Positions 55,789-64,000 of a stretch of 64,000 nt of DNA are shown one piece after another. The notes under the pieces are model-generated. The model had not been told where the DNA came from and ran no database searches. It saw only the letters and a program-made list of their open reading frames with translations. The position numbers and the translations under genes were made by a program. Source of the stretch: an uncultured Succiniclasticum sp. (lineage in GTDB: Bacteria > Bacillota > Negativicutes > Acidaminococcales > Acidaminococcaceae); assembly GCA_900544275.1 (NCBI GenBank), contig UQUU01000004.1, positions 1 through 64,000 on the forward strand, in the 5' to 3' direction. Positions within the stretch are counted from its first letter, which is position 1. Every line of letters begins with the position of its first letter.

Positions 55789-56689
55789 AAAAACGGTGCC
55801 TGTGCAAGGAATTATCAACGTCTTAAAACCGCCCGGTATGACATCCCATGATGTCATTACCAAGATCCGTCATATTTATCATATTAAGAAAGCGGGACAC
55901 GCCGGCACATTGGATCCTGATGCAGCCGGTGTGTTGCCTGTGTTTTTAGGGAATGCCACCCGGCTCCTTGAATATGCCTCCGCCGAACGCAAGTGTTACC
56001 GTGCCGAAGCCCTGCTGGGTGTCCGTACGGATACCGGCGACGACAGCGGCACCCCGGTGGAAGAAAAAACGGCGGCGCACCTGACCCGGGCGAAGCTGGA
56101 ACAGGTGCTGGCGCAGTTTCGCGGTCAGATTATGCAGGTGCCCCCCATGTATTCCGCCTTAAAGGTACAGGGGAAAAAACTGTATGAATACGCCCGCCAG
56201 GGGCAGGAAATTGTCCGGGAACCACGCCCCATAGAAATTTTCCGCCTGCAGCTTGTAACGTATGATCCGCCTTATTTTACCCTGGATATAGAATGTTCCA
56301 AAGGCACTTATATCCGCACCCTGCTGGAAGATATCGCGGCCGCGGCGGATACCTGCGCCTGCATGACCTTTCTGCTGCGGACCGGGGCCGGACGCTATCC
56401 GTTAGCGGAAGCCTTTACGTTGGAAGAGATCGCAGCGGCGCCGGAAAAAGTGTTGCTTCCTCCGGAGACTGCAGTGGCGCATATTCCGCTGCTGGCGGTC
56501 AATCCGTTACAGGCCTACCGGATTACCGGCGGCGTCAGGACCACGATCAAAGGTACGGCGGAGGGGACTTATCGCCTTTACTGCGGCAGCGAATTTCTGG
56601 GGCTCGTGCAGGCGGCGGACGAAATTGTGCAGCCGCTGAAAATCTTACAGCAAACCGCCAAACCGGCAGAAACCGGAACCGAAATGTGA
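55781..56689 (+). CDS. truB: tRNA pseudouridine(55) synthase
   Basis: 302 residues overlapping nrnA by eight bases. Catalytic Asp is in GHAGTLDPDAAGVLP; KPPGMTSHDVI, MYSALKVQGKKLYEYAR and CSKGTYIRTLLEDI follow. It isomerises U55 of the T-loop of tRNAs. A C-terminal PUA-like part is present. Confidence 0.96.
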   Translation: MSEKTVPVQGIINVLKPPGMTSHDVITKIRHIYHIKKAGHAGTLDPDAAGVLPVFLGNATRLLEYASAERKCYRAEALLGVRTDTGDDSGTPVEEKTAAHLTRAKLEQVLAQFRGQIMQVPPMYSALKVQGKKLYEYARQGQEIVREPRPIEIFRLQLVTYDPPYFTLDIECSKGTYIRTLLEDIAAAADTCACMTFLLRTGAGRYPLAEAFTLEEIAAAPEKVLLPPETAVAHIPLLAVNPLQAYRITGGVRTTIKGTAEGTYRLYCGSEFLGLVQAADEIVQPLKILQQTAKPAETGTEM

Positions 56690-56775
56690 AGCGGATAAAA
56701 CGGAATGTGGAGAACAGACTACAAAACGTAAACGACAGGGAGCCTGAAGCAACTCCCGCAGAAATGTGCAAACCT

Positions 56776-57726
56776 ATGAAAATTATCAAACATTTACAGT
56801 TAAACGGAGCGGAGACGGCCTTATTCAAGCGGTTTCCCTGCGTGATCGCCATGGGTACTTTTGACGGTCTGCATCGCGGCCACCAAAAAGTAATCGCCCG
56901 GGCGAGAGACTATGCCATAAAACACGGATTGAAGCTGGCGGTGCTTACCTTCAGCAATCATCCTTATACCGCGATCAACCCTGCTGCCATCCCGCCGCAG
57001 CTGATCACCCAGGAAGAAAAAATCTGCCTTTTGAAAGAATGGGGGGTCAGTTTACTGATCGACATCCCGTTTAACCGGGAATTTTCCCTGCTTTCCCCGG
57101 CCGAATTTTTGCAGCGGCTGACACAATTCAATTTTCAGGCCTTAGTCTGCGGCGCTAACTTTTCCTATGGCTTCCGCGGCGTCGGCAATACGGAAACATT
57201 AAAACAATATGGCCTGGCACATGGCTTTGATATGGTGATCCAACCGCTCGCTCAGTATCAGGACGAAGCCATCAGCAGCACCCGGATCCGCTGCGCGATC
57301 GCGGAAGGACGGCTGGAGGATGCCCGGAATATGTTAGGGCGTTTTTACAGTGTGCAGGGGGTTGTGCAAAAAGGCCGCCGGAGAGGCCGTAAACTGGGCT
57401 TTCCTACGGCGAATATCCCGGTAGACCGCTGCGGTATGTCTTTACCGCCCTCGGGAACCTATATTATCCGGGCCCGGATCGATGGTCTGCTCTATGACGG
57501 AGTAGGCAATCTGGGGATGAATCCCACATTTGACGACGTCTTCCGGGAAGTGTTGGAAGTGCATTTATTTAACTGCCATCAGGATTTATACGGTAAAAAT
57601 CTGACGGTGATCTTTTGTCAGTTCCTGCGGGAAGAACGACGTTTTACCTCTTTGCAGGAGCTCACCGCCCAGTTGGAAAAAGACAGGCAGGCCGCCTGCG
57701 TCTACTTTGCTGCCGGCGCTGAGTAA
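56776..57726 (+). CDS. ribF: Bifunctional riboflavin kinase / FAD synthetase
   Basis: 316 residues from ATG 56776. The start is uncertain: ATG 56764 and GTG 56686 (overlapping the truB stop) are in frame, and none has a clear ribosome site; 56776 matches the usual family start (MKIIKHL). The N-terminal adenylyltransferase has GTFDGLHRGHQKVI and the C-terminal kinase has GRKLGFPTANIPVD. It makes FMN then FAD. The frame is open far upstream inside truB, but that part is not conserved. Confidence 0.94.
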   Translation: MKIIKHLQLNGAETALFKRFPCVIAMGTFDGLHRGHQKVIARARDYAIKHGLKLAVLTFSNHPYTAINPAAIPPQLITQEEKICLLKEWGVSLLIDIPFNREFSLLSPAEFLQRLTQFNFQALVCGANFSYGFRGVGNTETLKQYGLAHGFDMVIQPLAQYQDEAISSTRIRCAIAEGRLEDARNMLGRFYSVQGVVQKGRRRGRKLGFPTANIPVDRCGMSLPPSGTYIIRARIDGLLYDGVGNLGMNPTFDDVFREVLEVHLFNCHQDLYGKNLTVIFCQFLREERRFTSLQELTAQLEKDRQAACVYFAAGAE

Positions 57727-57860
57727 CCGCTGTTTTCTTTCATTAAGTTTCGAATCTCTGCGCAAACGCAGATGGAAACAGTACTGCAGCGTCGCAAGAC
57801 ATTTGTAGTTTATCAGTCCTTTCGTTACAGCGTTGCTGATTGTCAGGCTATGAAAAAGAG

Positions 57861-57889
57861 TTGCATTTTATCGCTGCTTATGCTACAAT
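57861..57889 (+). promoter_or_regulatory. Promoter of rpsO
   Basis: TTGCAT (57861-57866), 17-base spacer, extended -10 TGCTACAAT (57881-57889). Confidence 0.78.
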
Positions 57890-57982
57890 ATTTTAGTATC
57901 CTAACCGGTACTGAGAAAGACGCATCTCCGACGCTTTCCCGGTTCCGGCCGGACAAAATTATACATGGAGGTATTACACATT

Positions 57983-58249
57983 ATGTTATCTACTGCTGAA
58001 AAACAGGCTATTATTGCGGAACACGCCCGCCATGAAGGTGACACCGGTTCTCCGGAAGTACAGATCGCGGTGTTAACTGTACGTATCGCGTCTCTGACCG
58101 AGCACCTGAAGGAAAACAAAAAAGATCATCATTCCCGTCGCGGCTTACTGAAAATGGTTGGTCAGCGCCGCGGTCTGTTAAATTATTTGCAGAAAAAAGA
58201 TATCGAACGGTATCGCGCGATCCTCGCGAAACTGAACATCCGTAAATAA
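57983..58249 (+). CDS. rpsO: 30S ribosomal protein S15
   Basis: 88 residues from ATG 57983 (TGGAGG upstream). [38 protein letters not shown] and [12 protein letters not shown] are standard S15. It has its own promoter and a strong terminator. Confidence 0.97.
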   Translation: MLSTAEKQAIIAEHARHEGDTGSPEVQIAVLTVRIASLTEHLKENKKDHHSRRGLLKMVGQRRGLLNYLQKKDIERYRAILAKLNIRK

Positions 58250-58271
58250 TTCGCAGGTTTACCAAAACTGA

Positions 58272-58301
58272 GGACCCGCTTTCTGAAGCGGGTCTTTTTT
58301 T
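58272..58301 (+). terminator. Terminator of rpsO
   Basis: GACCCGCTT pairs with AAGCGGGTC around TCTG, followed by seven T residues. Confidence 0.95.
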
Positions 58302-58346
58302 GTGAAATGTAATTATCTTGTTCATCAATTTTTCCAGAAAGCACAT

Positions 58347-58374
58347 TTGTTTTTTATTGGAAATACTGTATAAT
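58347..58374 (+). promoter_or_regulatory. Promoter of the DUF512 gene
   Basis: TTGTTT (58347-58352), 16-base spacer, TATAAT (58369-58374), followed after 24 bases by the ATG with GGAGG. Confidence 0.65.
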
Positions 58375-58398
58375 AGAGGTGGACATTTTGGAGGAAGC

Positions 58399-59799
58399 AT
58401 GAAAGCACTTTGGGAAGGGAAAATCAGCGCCGTAAAAAAATATAGCGTAGCTGATGCTGCCGGCATACAGGCAGGCGAATTCCTTTGCGCCATTAATGGT
58501 ATGCCGCTGCGGGATATCCTGGAGGTAAGCTTTGCTGCAGCTGAAAGTGAACTCACCTTATGTATCAGAGGAAGAGATCGCAAACTACGCAATGTTTCCC
58601 TGGAAAAGGGGATTGACGAAGAACTGGGGCTGTCCTTTGAATCCGCTGTGTTTGACCGGGTGCAGCTCTGTCATAATAACTGCGTCTTTTGTTTTGTGGA
58701 TCGGATGATCCCCGGCCTGCGCAAAGGGCTGTATGTTCGGGATGACGATTATCGTCTCTCCTTTTTATACGGCAATTTTGTGACCCTGACCAATTTGTCG
58801 GAAGAAGATTTTGAACGCATTATTCAGACCCATATGTCGCCGCTTTATGTTTCCGTTCACGCCACAGACCCTGCCGTTCGGCAGGCCATGATGAAAAATA
58901 AACGCTCCGGCGAACTGATGGAGCGGCTGCAGCGTCTGTTTGCCGCAGGCATTCACGTACATGCCCAGATCGTTTGCTGTCCCGGCTGGAACGACGGAAA
59001 AGTCCTGGAAAAATCGTACCGGGATCTGGTGGCCTTGTCTGACTATGTGGAGGATATGGCCATTGTGCCCGTAGGGATCACCAAAAATCGGGAAGGCCTG
59101 ACGGATCTGCGGATTTTTACGCAGGAAGAAGCTACCGCCATGGTGCAAGAAGTGACCCTTTGGCAGGCAGAATGCCGCAAAAAACTGGGGCGTTCCTTTG
59201 TCTATCTGGGCGACGAATTCTATATTCTGGCAGGGCTCCCCATGCCTCCGGCGGACTGGTATGACGGGTTTCCCCAGTTGGAAAACGGCATCGGTCTGAC
59301 CCAGAATTTCCTGACGGAATGGGAAAAAGCGGCCGCGCTTTACAGTGACGAGGCGCCTTCCACTCACAGAAACTACTGCATTCCGGTGGGTGACGCCGCC
59401 TATGGACAGTTAAAGCCGGCTATCGACGCCTTCAACCGGCGCTACCATACGGAAAATCGTCTGATTCCCATACACAATCATTTCTTTGGTTGTTCCATTA
59501 ATGTGACAGGTCTGTTGACCGGCACCGATCTTTTGGAACAGTTGCCGGAAAATCACCCGGTTATCTTACCTTCGGTCCTCTTAAATCAGGACAACCTGTT
59601 TTTAGATGATATGTCGCTGGAAGAATTCATCCGGCGCAGCCGCCGCACGGTGAAAGTCGCGAAAGGGGCGGCTGAATTATACAGCCTGCTGCTGGAGCAG
59701 CCTTTGCCCCATGGCGCAGGTACACTGCCGCGCAACTCCGTGCCGGAAAGAGGGCTGCCGGCTGCCGGGAATAATACAGAATACATCAGGCAGTTTTAA
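58399..59799 (+). CDS. PDZ-radical SAM-DUF512 protein
   Basis: 466 residues from ATG 58399 (TTGGAGG upstream). An N-terminal PDZ-like segment (1-65), then a radical-SAM-like region with the three-Cys motif CHNNCVFCF near 86-94 followed by DRMIPGLRKGLYVRDDDYRLSF, and a C-terminal DUF512 domain. The Cys spacing CxxxCxxC is canonical for a [4Fe-4S]-SAM cluster. Substrate unknown. The family often lies beside der, as here. Confidence 0.88.
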   Translation: MKALWEGKISAVKKYSVADAAGIQAGEFLCAINGMPLRDILEVSFAAAESELTLCIRGRDRKLRNVSLEKGIDEELGLSFESAVFDRVQLCHNNCVFCFVDRMIPGLRKGLYVRDDDYRLSFLYGNFVTLTNLSEEDFERIIQTHMSPLYVSVHATDPAVRQAMMKNKRSGELMERLQRLFAAGIHVHAQIVCCPGWNDGKVLEKSYRDLVALSDYVEDMAIVPVGITKNREGLTDLRIFTQEEATAMVQEVTLWQAECRKKLGRSFVYLGDEFYILAGLPMPPADWYDGFPQLENGIGLTQNFLTEWEKAAALYSDEAPSTHRNYCIPVGDAAYGQLKPAIDAFNRRYHTENRLIPIHNHFFGCSINVTGLLTGTDLLEQLPENHPVILPSVLLNQDNLFLDDMSLEEFIRRSRRTVKVAKGAAELYSLLLEQPLPHGAGTLPRNSVPERGLPAAGNNTEYIRQF

Positions 59800-59899
59800 A
59801 CCATACTTTATCTGCGTATTTTTAAGACGGAATCCGCTATGTGTGTTGGCGCCGCCGCACGGCCATAAACGGAACGGCAACAATGACAGGAGTTATGTG

Positions 59900-60424
59900 A
59901 TGAACGGATTTGGAATGTTACATGTGTATACCGGTACCGGCAAAGGCAAAACCAGCGCCGCCTTAGGCACTGCCTTCCGGGCTTTGGGGCACGGTGCCAG
60001 AGTGACAATGATCTGCTTTATGAAAGGCGACCCCACCTACGGGGAAGCGTTGCTGGCGCAGCATCTTCCCGGCTTTACCCTGAAGCAGATGGGGCGGGAT
60101 GCATTTGTTAATTTTCGGGATCCGGATCCCATCGACGTAAAGATGGCCCGGGAAGCCTGGGAAGAAGGCAAGCGGATCCTGTTGACCGGCGAGACCGATC
60201 TGTTGATCTTGGATGAAATCAATCTGGCCCTGGCCAGAAATTTGCTTGATACCGCAGAAGTAGTGGAGTTTTTGCGCCGCCACCGCAGGCAGACGGAAGT
60301 GATCTGCACCGGCCGGGAAGCGCCGCCGCTCCTGCTGGAAGAAGCCGACCTGGTAACGGATATGCGGGAAGTGAAACATTATTACGCGAAAGGCGTCCCC
60401 ATCCGGGACGGGATAGACCATTAA
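59900..60424 (+). CDS. cobO: Cob(I)yrinic acid a,c-diamide adenosyltransferase
   Basis: 174 residues from ATG 59900 (CAGGAG upstream). P-loop HVYTGTGKGKTSAALGTAFRALGHG and the LLILDEINLAL and EVICTGREAP segments identify the CobA/BtuR-type corrinoid adenosyltransferase, which forms the Co-C bond of adenosylcobalamin. No other cobalamin gene is near; it may salvage corrinoids for B12 enzymes. Confidence 0.92.
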   Translation: MNGFGMLHVYTGTGKGKTSAALGTAFRALGHGARVTMICFMKGDPTYGEALLAQHLPGFTLKQMGRDAFVNFRDPDPIDVKMAREAWEEGKRILLTGETDLLILDEINLALARNLLDTAEVVEFLRRHRRQTEVICTGREAPPLLLEEADLVTDMREVKHYYAKGVPIRDGIDH

Positions 60425-60445
60425 GAAAGGCTGGAATTTACCACT

Positions 60446-61780
60446 ATGGCAAAACCGATAGTTGCGATTGTCGGGCGTCCCAATGTAGGGAAGTCCACTC
60501 TGTTTAACGTGCTGGCTAACGAACGGATCTCCATTGTCGAGGACACTCCCGGCGTAACCCGGGACCGCTTATACGCCTCTTCCGAATGGCTTGATCGGGA
60601 ATTTGTGGTCATCGACACGGGCGGGATTGAAATTGCCAATACGGATAAAATCGCGGTTTCCATCCGGGAACAGGCCAAAATCGCTGTCCGGGAAGCCGAC
60701 GTGATTCTGTTCGTTTGCGACGCCCGGACCGGAATCACCGGTGAAGACGCGGAAGTGGCCAGGCTGCTGCGCAAATCCAATAAGCCGATCCTTCTGGTGA
60801 TCAATAAGGCGGATTCCGCGAAACAGGAAATGGAAATTTTTGAATTCTATAACCTGGGCCTGGGCGAACCGATTCCCATTTCCGCCGCCAACCACCTGGG
60901 CCTGGGGGATATGCTGGATGCCCTCATGGAAAAGGTACAGCAGACGGTACCTCAGTTAGATGAAGAAGATGAAGACGAGATCAAAGTGGCGCTGATCGGC
61001 CGTCCCAACGTGGGCAAATCTTCTATTTTCAATGCCCTGGTGGGGGAAGAGCGTTCCATCGTCAGCGATCAGGCGGGCACCACCCGCGACGCTATTGATA
61101 CCCCGGTGGTAAAAGACGGGCAGCGCTATCTTTTTATTGATACCGCCGGTATGCGCCGCAAAGGAAAAATTGAGGAATTAATTGAAAAATACAGTATCAT
61201 CCGTTCTCTGCGGGCGGTAGATCGTTCGGACGTTATTTTAATGGTCATCGATGCGGTCGAAGGAGTCACCGAACAGGATAAAAAAATCGTCGGTTACGCT
61301 CATGACGCGGGGAAAGGCATCGTTCTGGCAGTCAACAAATGGGATCTGTATAAAAAGGATGATACCTCTACCTTGCGCTATACGGAAGAACTGCGCAAAG
61401 AACTGGTCTTTTTGCAATATGCGCCGGTAGTCTACGTTTCCGCCCTGACCATGCAGCGGATCCACCGTCTGCCGGAAGTGATCAAATATGTGGCGGAACA
61501 GAACGCCATGCGCATTTCCACCTCTGTGATCAACCAGGTGATCGAAGACGCCTGCGCCATCAACCCGCCGCCCACGGATAAGGGGAAACAGCTGAAAATT
61601 TACTTTGTGACCCAGGTCAAAATCAAACCGCCTACCTTTGTCCTGTTTGTGAATTATCCTGAAATCATGCATTTTTCCTACCAGCGTTATCTGGAAAATA
61701 AACTGCGGGAATCCTTTGGCTTTGAAGGGACTCCCATCCATATGATCATCCGGGCCAAAAATGAAGAAGAGCAGAATTAA
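60446..61780 (+). CDS. der: GTPase Der (EngA)
   Basis: 444 residues with two GTPase domains in tandem (GRPNVGKSTLF near 10, NKAD near 119; GRPNVGKSSIF near 183, NKWD near 297) and a C-terminal KH-like domain. It acts in 50S assembly. Confidence 0.97.
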   Translation: MAKPIVAIVGRPNVGKSTLFNVLANERISIVEDTPGVTRDRLYASSEWLDREFVVIDTGGIEIANTDKIAVSIREQAKIAVREADVILFVCDARTGITGEDAEVARLLRKSNKPILLVINKADSAKQEMEIFEFYNLGLGEPIPISAANHLGLGDMLDALMEKVQQTVPQLDEEDEDEIKVALIGRPNVGKSSIFNALVGEERSIVSDQAGTTRDAIDTPVVKDGQRYLFIDTAGMRRKGKIEELIEKYSIIRSLRAVDRSDVILMVIDAVEGVTEQDKKIVGYAHDAGKGIVLAVNKWDLYKKDDTSTLRYTEELRKELVFLQYAPVVYVSALTMQRIHRLPEVIKYVAEQNAMRISTSVINQVIEDACAINPPPTDKGKQLKIYFVTQVKIKPPTFVLFVNYPEIMHFSYQRYLENKLRESFGFEGTPIHMIIRAKNEEEQN

Positions 61781-61798
61781 GCGATAAGGAGTTTTGCT

Positions 61799-62410
61799 AT
61801 GGATTATCTTTTCAGTATCGGCGGCTTTCTGCTGGGCTACCTGTTTGGCTCCATCCCCAATGGCCTATGGCTGGTCAGAGCCTTTCATAAAATCGATATC
61901 CGCCAGTATGGCAGCGGTAATATCGGCGCCACCAACGTATACCGTACGGTCGGGGCGAAAACAGCCGCCGCCGTCTTATTGGGCGATATGCTGAAAGGCA
62001 TAGTACCCCTGATCTTGCTGTCGCATCTGACCGGGGATCCGGTCTGCGTGGCCTGGACGGCCTTAGGCGCCTTGTTAGGCCATAACTATTCTCTGTTTTT
62101 GGGCTTTCAGGGAGGCAAAGGCGTGGCTACGGGGTTAGGCTTATTTTTATACCTGCTGCCATGGGGTGCAGCCGCCGGTTTTTTCGTCTGGGTGCTGCTG
62201 GTCCTGCTGACCCGCTACGTTTCACTGGGCTCGGTCATCGGCGCGATTTGCGCGGCCGCAGTCGCCTGGTACCTGCGCTATCCTTTGCCCTACACCTTGT
62301 TCGGCACATTAGCCTGTCTTTTTGTGGTCCTGCGCCACAAAGATAATATAAAACGATTATTACAGGGAACGGAAAGCAAGATCAAAGCCGGTCACCTGGA
62401 AAATAAATAG
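61799..62410 (+). CDS. plsY: Glycerol-3-phosphate acyltransferase PlsY
   Basis: 203 residues, multi-pass. Motif 1 GSIPNGLWLVR, motif 2 YGSGNIGATNVYRTVG with the GN-(I)GATN pattern, and motif 3 HNYSLFLGFQGGKGVATGLG are present. PlsY acylates glycerol-3-phosphate from acyl-phosphate, the first phospholipid step; CdsA acts two steps later. It follows der by 18 bases, a common pairing. Confidence 0.96.
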   Translation: MDYLFSIGGFLLGYLFGSIPNGLWLVRAFHKIDIRQYGSGNIGATNVYRTVGAKTAAAVLLGDMLKGIVPLILLSHLTGDPVCVAWTALGALLGHNYSLFLGFQGGKGVATGLGLFLYLLPWGAAAGFFVWVLLVLLTRYVSLGSVIGAICAAAVAWYLRYPLPYTLFGTLACLFVVLRHKDNIKRLLQGTESKIKAGHLENK

Positions 62411-62441
62411 CAAACCTGGCGATATTTCGTCTCTGCTATCT

Positions 62442-62470
62442 TATGTAACACGATACTATGTAACACGATA
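62442..62470 (+). repeat. 15-base-period tandem duplication after plsY
   Basis: TATGTAACACGATA occurs twice (62442-62455, 62457-62470), 32 bases after the plsY stop and just before the ribosome site of the next gene. Confidence 0.92.
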
Positions 62471-62492
62471 AGTAGATTAAGGAGTGATCATA

Positions 62493-62984
62493 ATGTCCTA
62501 CTCAAAAGTACTCAGTTTTAACGAAGCGAAGGAAACCTCTGCACCGGAAAAAAATGTGTTTTATCTGGTGAAAGAAGAAATCCTGCCGGAAGCAATCAAA
62601 AAAACCATTAAGGTAAAAGAAATCCTGAAACGCGGCGAAGTAAGAACCATCAACGAAGCGGTGGAAAAAATGGGGTTGAGCCGCAGCGCTTACTACAAAT
62701 ACAAGGATTATGTGTTTCCGTTCTACGAGGCCAGCCGCGATAAGATCATCACCTTATCTTTGTTGCTGGAACACAAACCGGGCGTGCTGTCCAAAGTATT
62801 GAACTCCGTGGCGGCTGATTCCGGCAGCATCATGACCATCAACCAGGGGATTCCCCTGCAGGGTGTGGCCAATACCACCATTTCCATCGAAACCAATAAT
62901 CTGACGGTAGATCTGGAGGCTTTGCTGGATAAGCTGCGCATGATCGACGGGGTCAAACGCCTGGAAGTATTGGGTCAGGTATAG
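62493..62984 (+). CDS. pheB: ACT-domain protein (PheB family)
   Basis: 163 residues from ATG 62493 (AAGGAG eight bases upstream; a GTG three codons earlier overlaps it). An N-terminal helical region with TINEAVEKMGLSRSAYYKYKDYVFPF resembles a helix-turn-helix, followed by an ACT domain (LLLEHKPGVLSKVLNSVAADSGSIMTINQGIP). PheB-type proteins often precede hom and probably sense an amino acid; a role in regulating hom is likely but unproven. Confidence 0.85.
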   Translation: MSYSKVLSFNEAKETSAPEKNVFYLVKEEILPEAIKKTIKVKEILKRGEVRTINEAVEKMGLSRSAYYKYKDYVFPFYEASRDKIITLSLLLEHKPGVLSKVLNSVAADSGSIMTINQGIPLQGVANTTISIETNNLTVDLEALLDKLRMIDGVKRLEVLGQV

Positions 62985-63094
62985 CAGCGTCCGGCGGCAG
63001 TACAGGATTCGTTGAGCTGCGTAGCAGGCCGGACGGGTTTACCGGCTGCTTGATCATCCATTGGCATAAGGCCATGATCACAGGGAGAAATTTT

Positions 63095-64000
63095 ATGGAT
63101 AAAACAATTAAAGTGGGGCTGTTAGGCTGCGGCACAGTCGGAGGCGGGGTGCTCCTGGTTCTGCAGAAGAATAAAGAAATTATTGCGAAAAAAACCGGTT
63201 GCCCCATCGAAATTAAAACCGTGCTGGTGCGTGATAAGCAAAAGCTGAAACCGGAGATCAAAAAATTCAAGATTCCCGTGACGGAAGATCCGGAAACGAT
63301 TTTCAACGACCCGGAAATCGATGTGGTGGTGGAACTGATCGGACGGGTCCACCCGGCGAAAGAGTATATCGAGGCGGCGCTGCGCAAGGGCAAAAGCGTC
63401 GTGACCGCCAATAAGGATGTGTTGGCGGAATATGGCGATGAGCTGTTTGCGCTGGCGGCGGAAAAAAAGGTGGATTTTCAGTTCGAAGGGGCCGTAGGGG
63501 GAGGCATTCCCATTATCCGTCCGTTGCGCTCCTGCCTGGCGGCCAATCAGATTTCCGGCATTATGGGGATCGTCAACGGCACCACCAACTATATGCTCAC
63601 CCGCATGAGCCAGGAAGGGCTGGCCTACGCCGATGCCCTGGCGGAAGCCCAGGCGAAGGGCTATGCAGAAGCCGATCCTACCGCTGACGTGGAAGGGCTG
63701 GATGCGGCCCGCAAAATCGCGGTGTTGGCTTCGCTGGCCTTCAATACCCGTCTGACCCTGCAGGATGTCCATGTGGAAGGCATCGATAATCTGGATGCCT
63801 GCGACGTGGCCTATGCAGATGACCTGGGCTATGCGGTTAAGCTATTGGGGATCGCTAAAAAACATCCTGAATACGGGATCAGTGCCAATGTGTACCCCGT
63901 CATGCTGCCCAAAGATCACCCCTTAGCCAGCGTAAACGATGTGTATAATGCGGTGTTCGTCAACGGCGATGCGGTGGGGGATGCCATGTTTTTAGGCCGG
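63095..64000 (+). CDS. hom: Homoserine dehydrogenase, 5' part
   Basis: 302 codons from ATG 63095 (AGGGAGA upstream) running off the window without a stop. NAD(P) loop VGLLGCGTVGGGVL, VTANKDVLAEYGDEL, FEGAVGGGIPIIRPLR and NGTTNYMLTRM, then ADPTADVEGLDAARKIAVLASLAF, are all diagnostic. It reduces aspartate semialdehyde to homoserine. The family's C-terminal ACT domain would lie beyond the window. The 110-base gap before it has GTCCGGC/GCCGGAC and TGATCAT/ATGATCA inverted repeats but no terminator. Confidence 0.95.
   Translation, partial: MDKTIKVGLLGCGTVGGGVLLVLQKNKEIIAKKTGCPIEIKTVLVRDKQKLKPEIKKFKIPVTEDPETIFNDPEIDVVVELIGRVHPAKEYIEAALRKGKSVVTANKDVLAEYGDELFALAAEKKVDFQFEGAVGGGIPIIRPLRSCLAANQISGIMGIVNGTTNYMLTRMSQEGLAYADALAEAQAKGYAEADPTADVEGLDAARKIAVLASLAFNTRLTLQDVHVEGIDNLDACDVAYADDLGYAVKLLGIAKKHPEYGISANVYPVMLPKDHPLASVNDVYNAVFVNGDAVGDAMFLGR

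Overview
The window reads as a chromosomal segment of a diderm Firmicute of the class Negativicutes. The evidence is a Firmicute gene order (frr-uppS-cdsA-dxr-rseP-proS-polC-rimP-nusA-rnpM-ylxQ-infB-rbfA-nrnA-truB-ribF-rpsO), a PolC-type replicase and Firmicute markers (YhaM, YqeG, YlbF, TrmK/Nif3), combined with a giant YadA-type trimeric autotransporter that needs an outer membrane. A family such as Acidaminococcaceae is a guess; the sequence itself does not settle genus.

Layout. 1-2000 is a small accessory patch: a degenerate hairpin-forming repeat cluster, a RhuM-Fic/Doc fusion and a decayed hicAB toxin-antitoxin locus. 2000-6600 holds HU, trmK-nif3, yhaM behind a tiny coupled leader ORF, the RNase P RNA gene and a secreted NlpC/P60 hydrolase. 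6600-15730 is one 2935-residue trimeric autotransporter adhesin with its own consensus promoter, candidate operator and terminator. 15800-18240 is an OmpR/histidine-kinase pair. 18400-24320 carries yqeG, a nitrilase-family amidase, a VanX-like protein lacking one zinc ligand, ylbF, murB and a coupled pair of unrecognised genes (a 516-residue soluble protein and a tail-anchored zinc-ribbon protein). 24370-31610 is metabolic: ilvD, fabK, nadE, ybaK, thrC. 31610-57730 is the translation, envelope and isoprenoid supercluster: rpsB, tsf, a lipoprotein, pyrH, frr, a PASTA-like small protein, a 2[4Fe-4S] ferredoxin, uppS, cdsA, dxr, rseP, ispG, proS, mgtC, polC, then the rimP-to-ribF operon. 57860-64000 holds rpsO, a DUF512 radical-SAM protein, a corrinoid adenosyltransferase, der, plsY, an ACT-domain protein and the 5' part of hom.

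How the genes fit together. UppS, MurB and the hydrolases serve peptidoglycan; Dxr and IspG make isoprenoid precursors that UppS uses; FabK, PlsY and CdsA make phospholipid; Hom and ThrC make threonine and IlvD branched-chain amino acids. The rimP-rpsO block concerns ribosome and tRNA maturation, and RnpM (formerly YlxR) is a modulator of the RNase P whose RNA lies at 5.2-5.6 kb.

Most notable. PolC appears to lack the 3'-5' exonuclease normally inserted in its PHP domain. The adhesin has a coiled-coil extension after its membrane anchor, predicted to be periplasmic. The VanX-like enzyme has Arg where a zinc-binding His is expected. At least seven genes are followed, or crossed at the stop codon, by short tandem duplications. 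A composite repeat upstream of rpsB may be a mobile-element end. Most of the window is otherwise ordinary housekeeping DNA.
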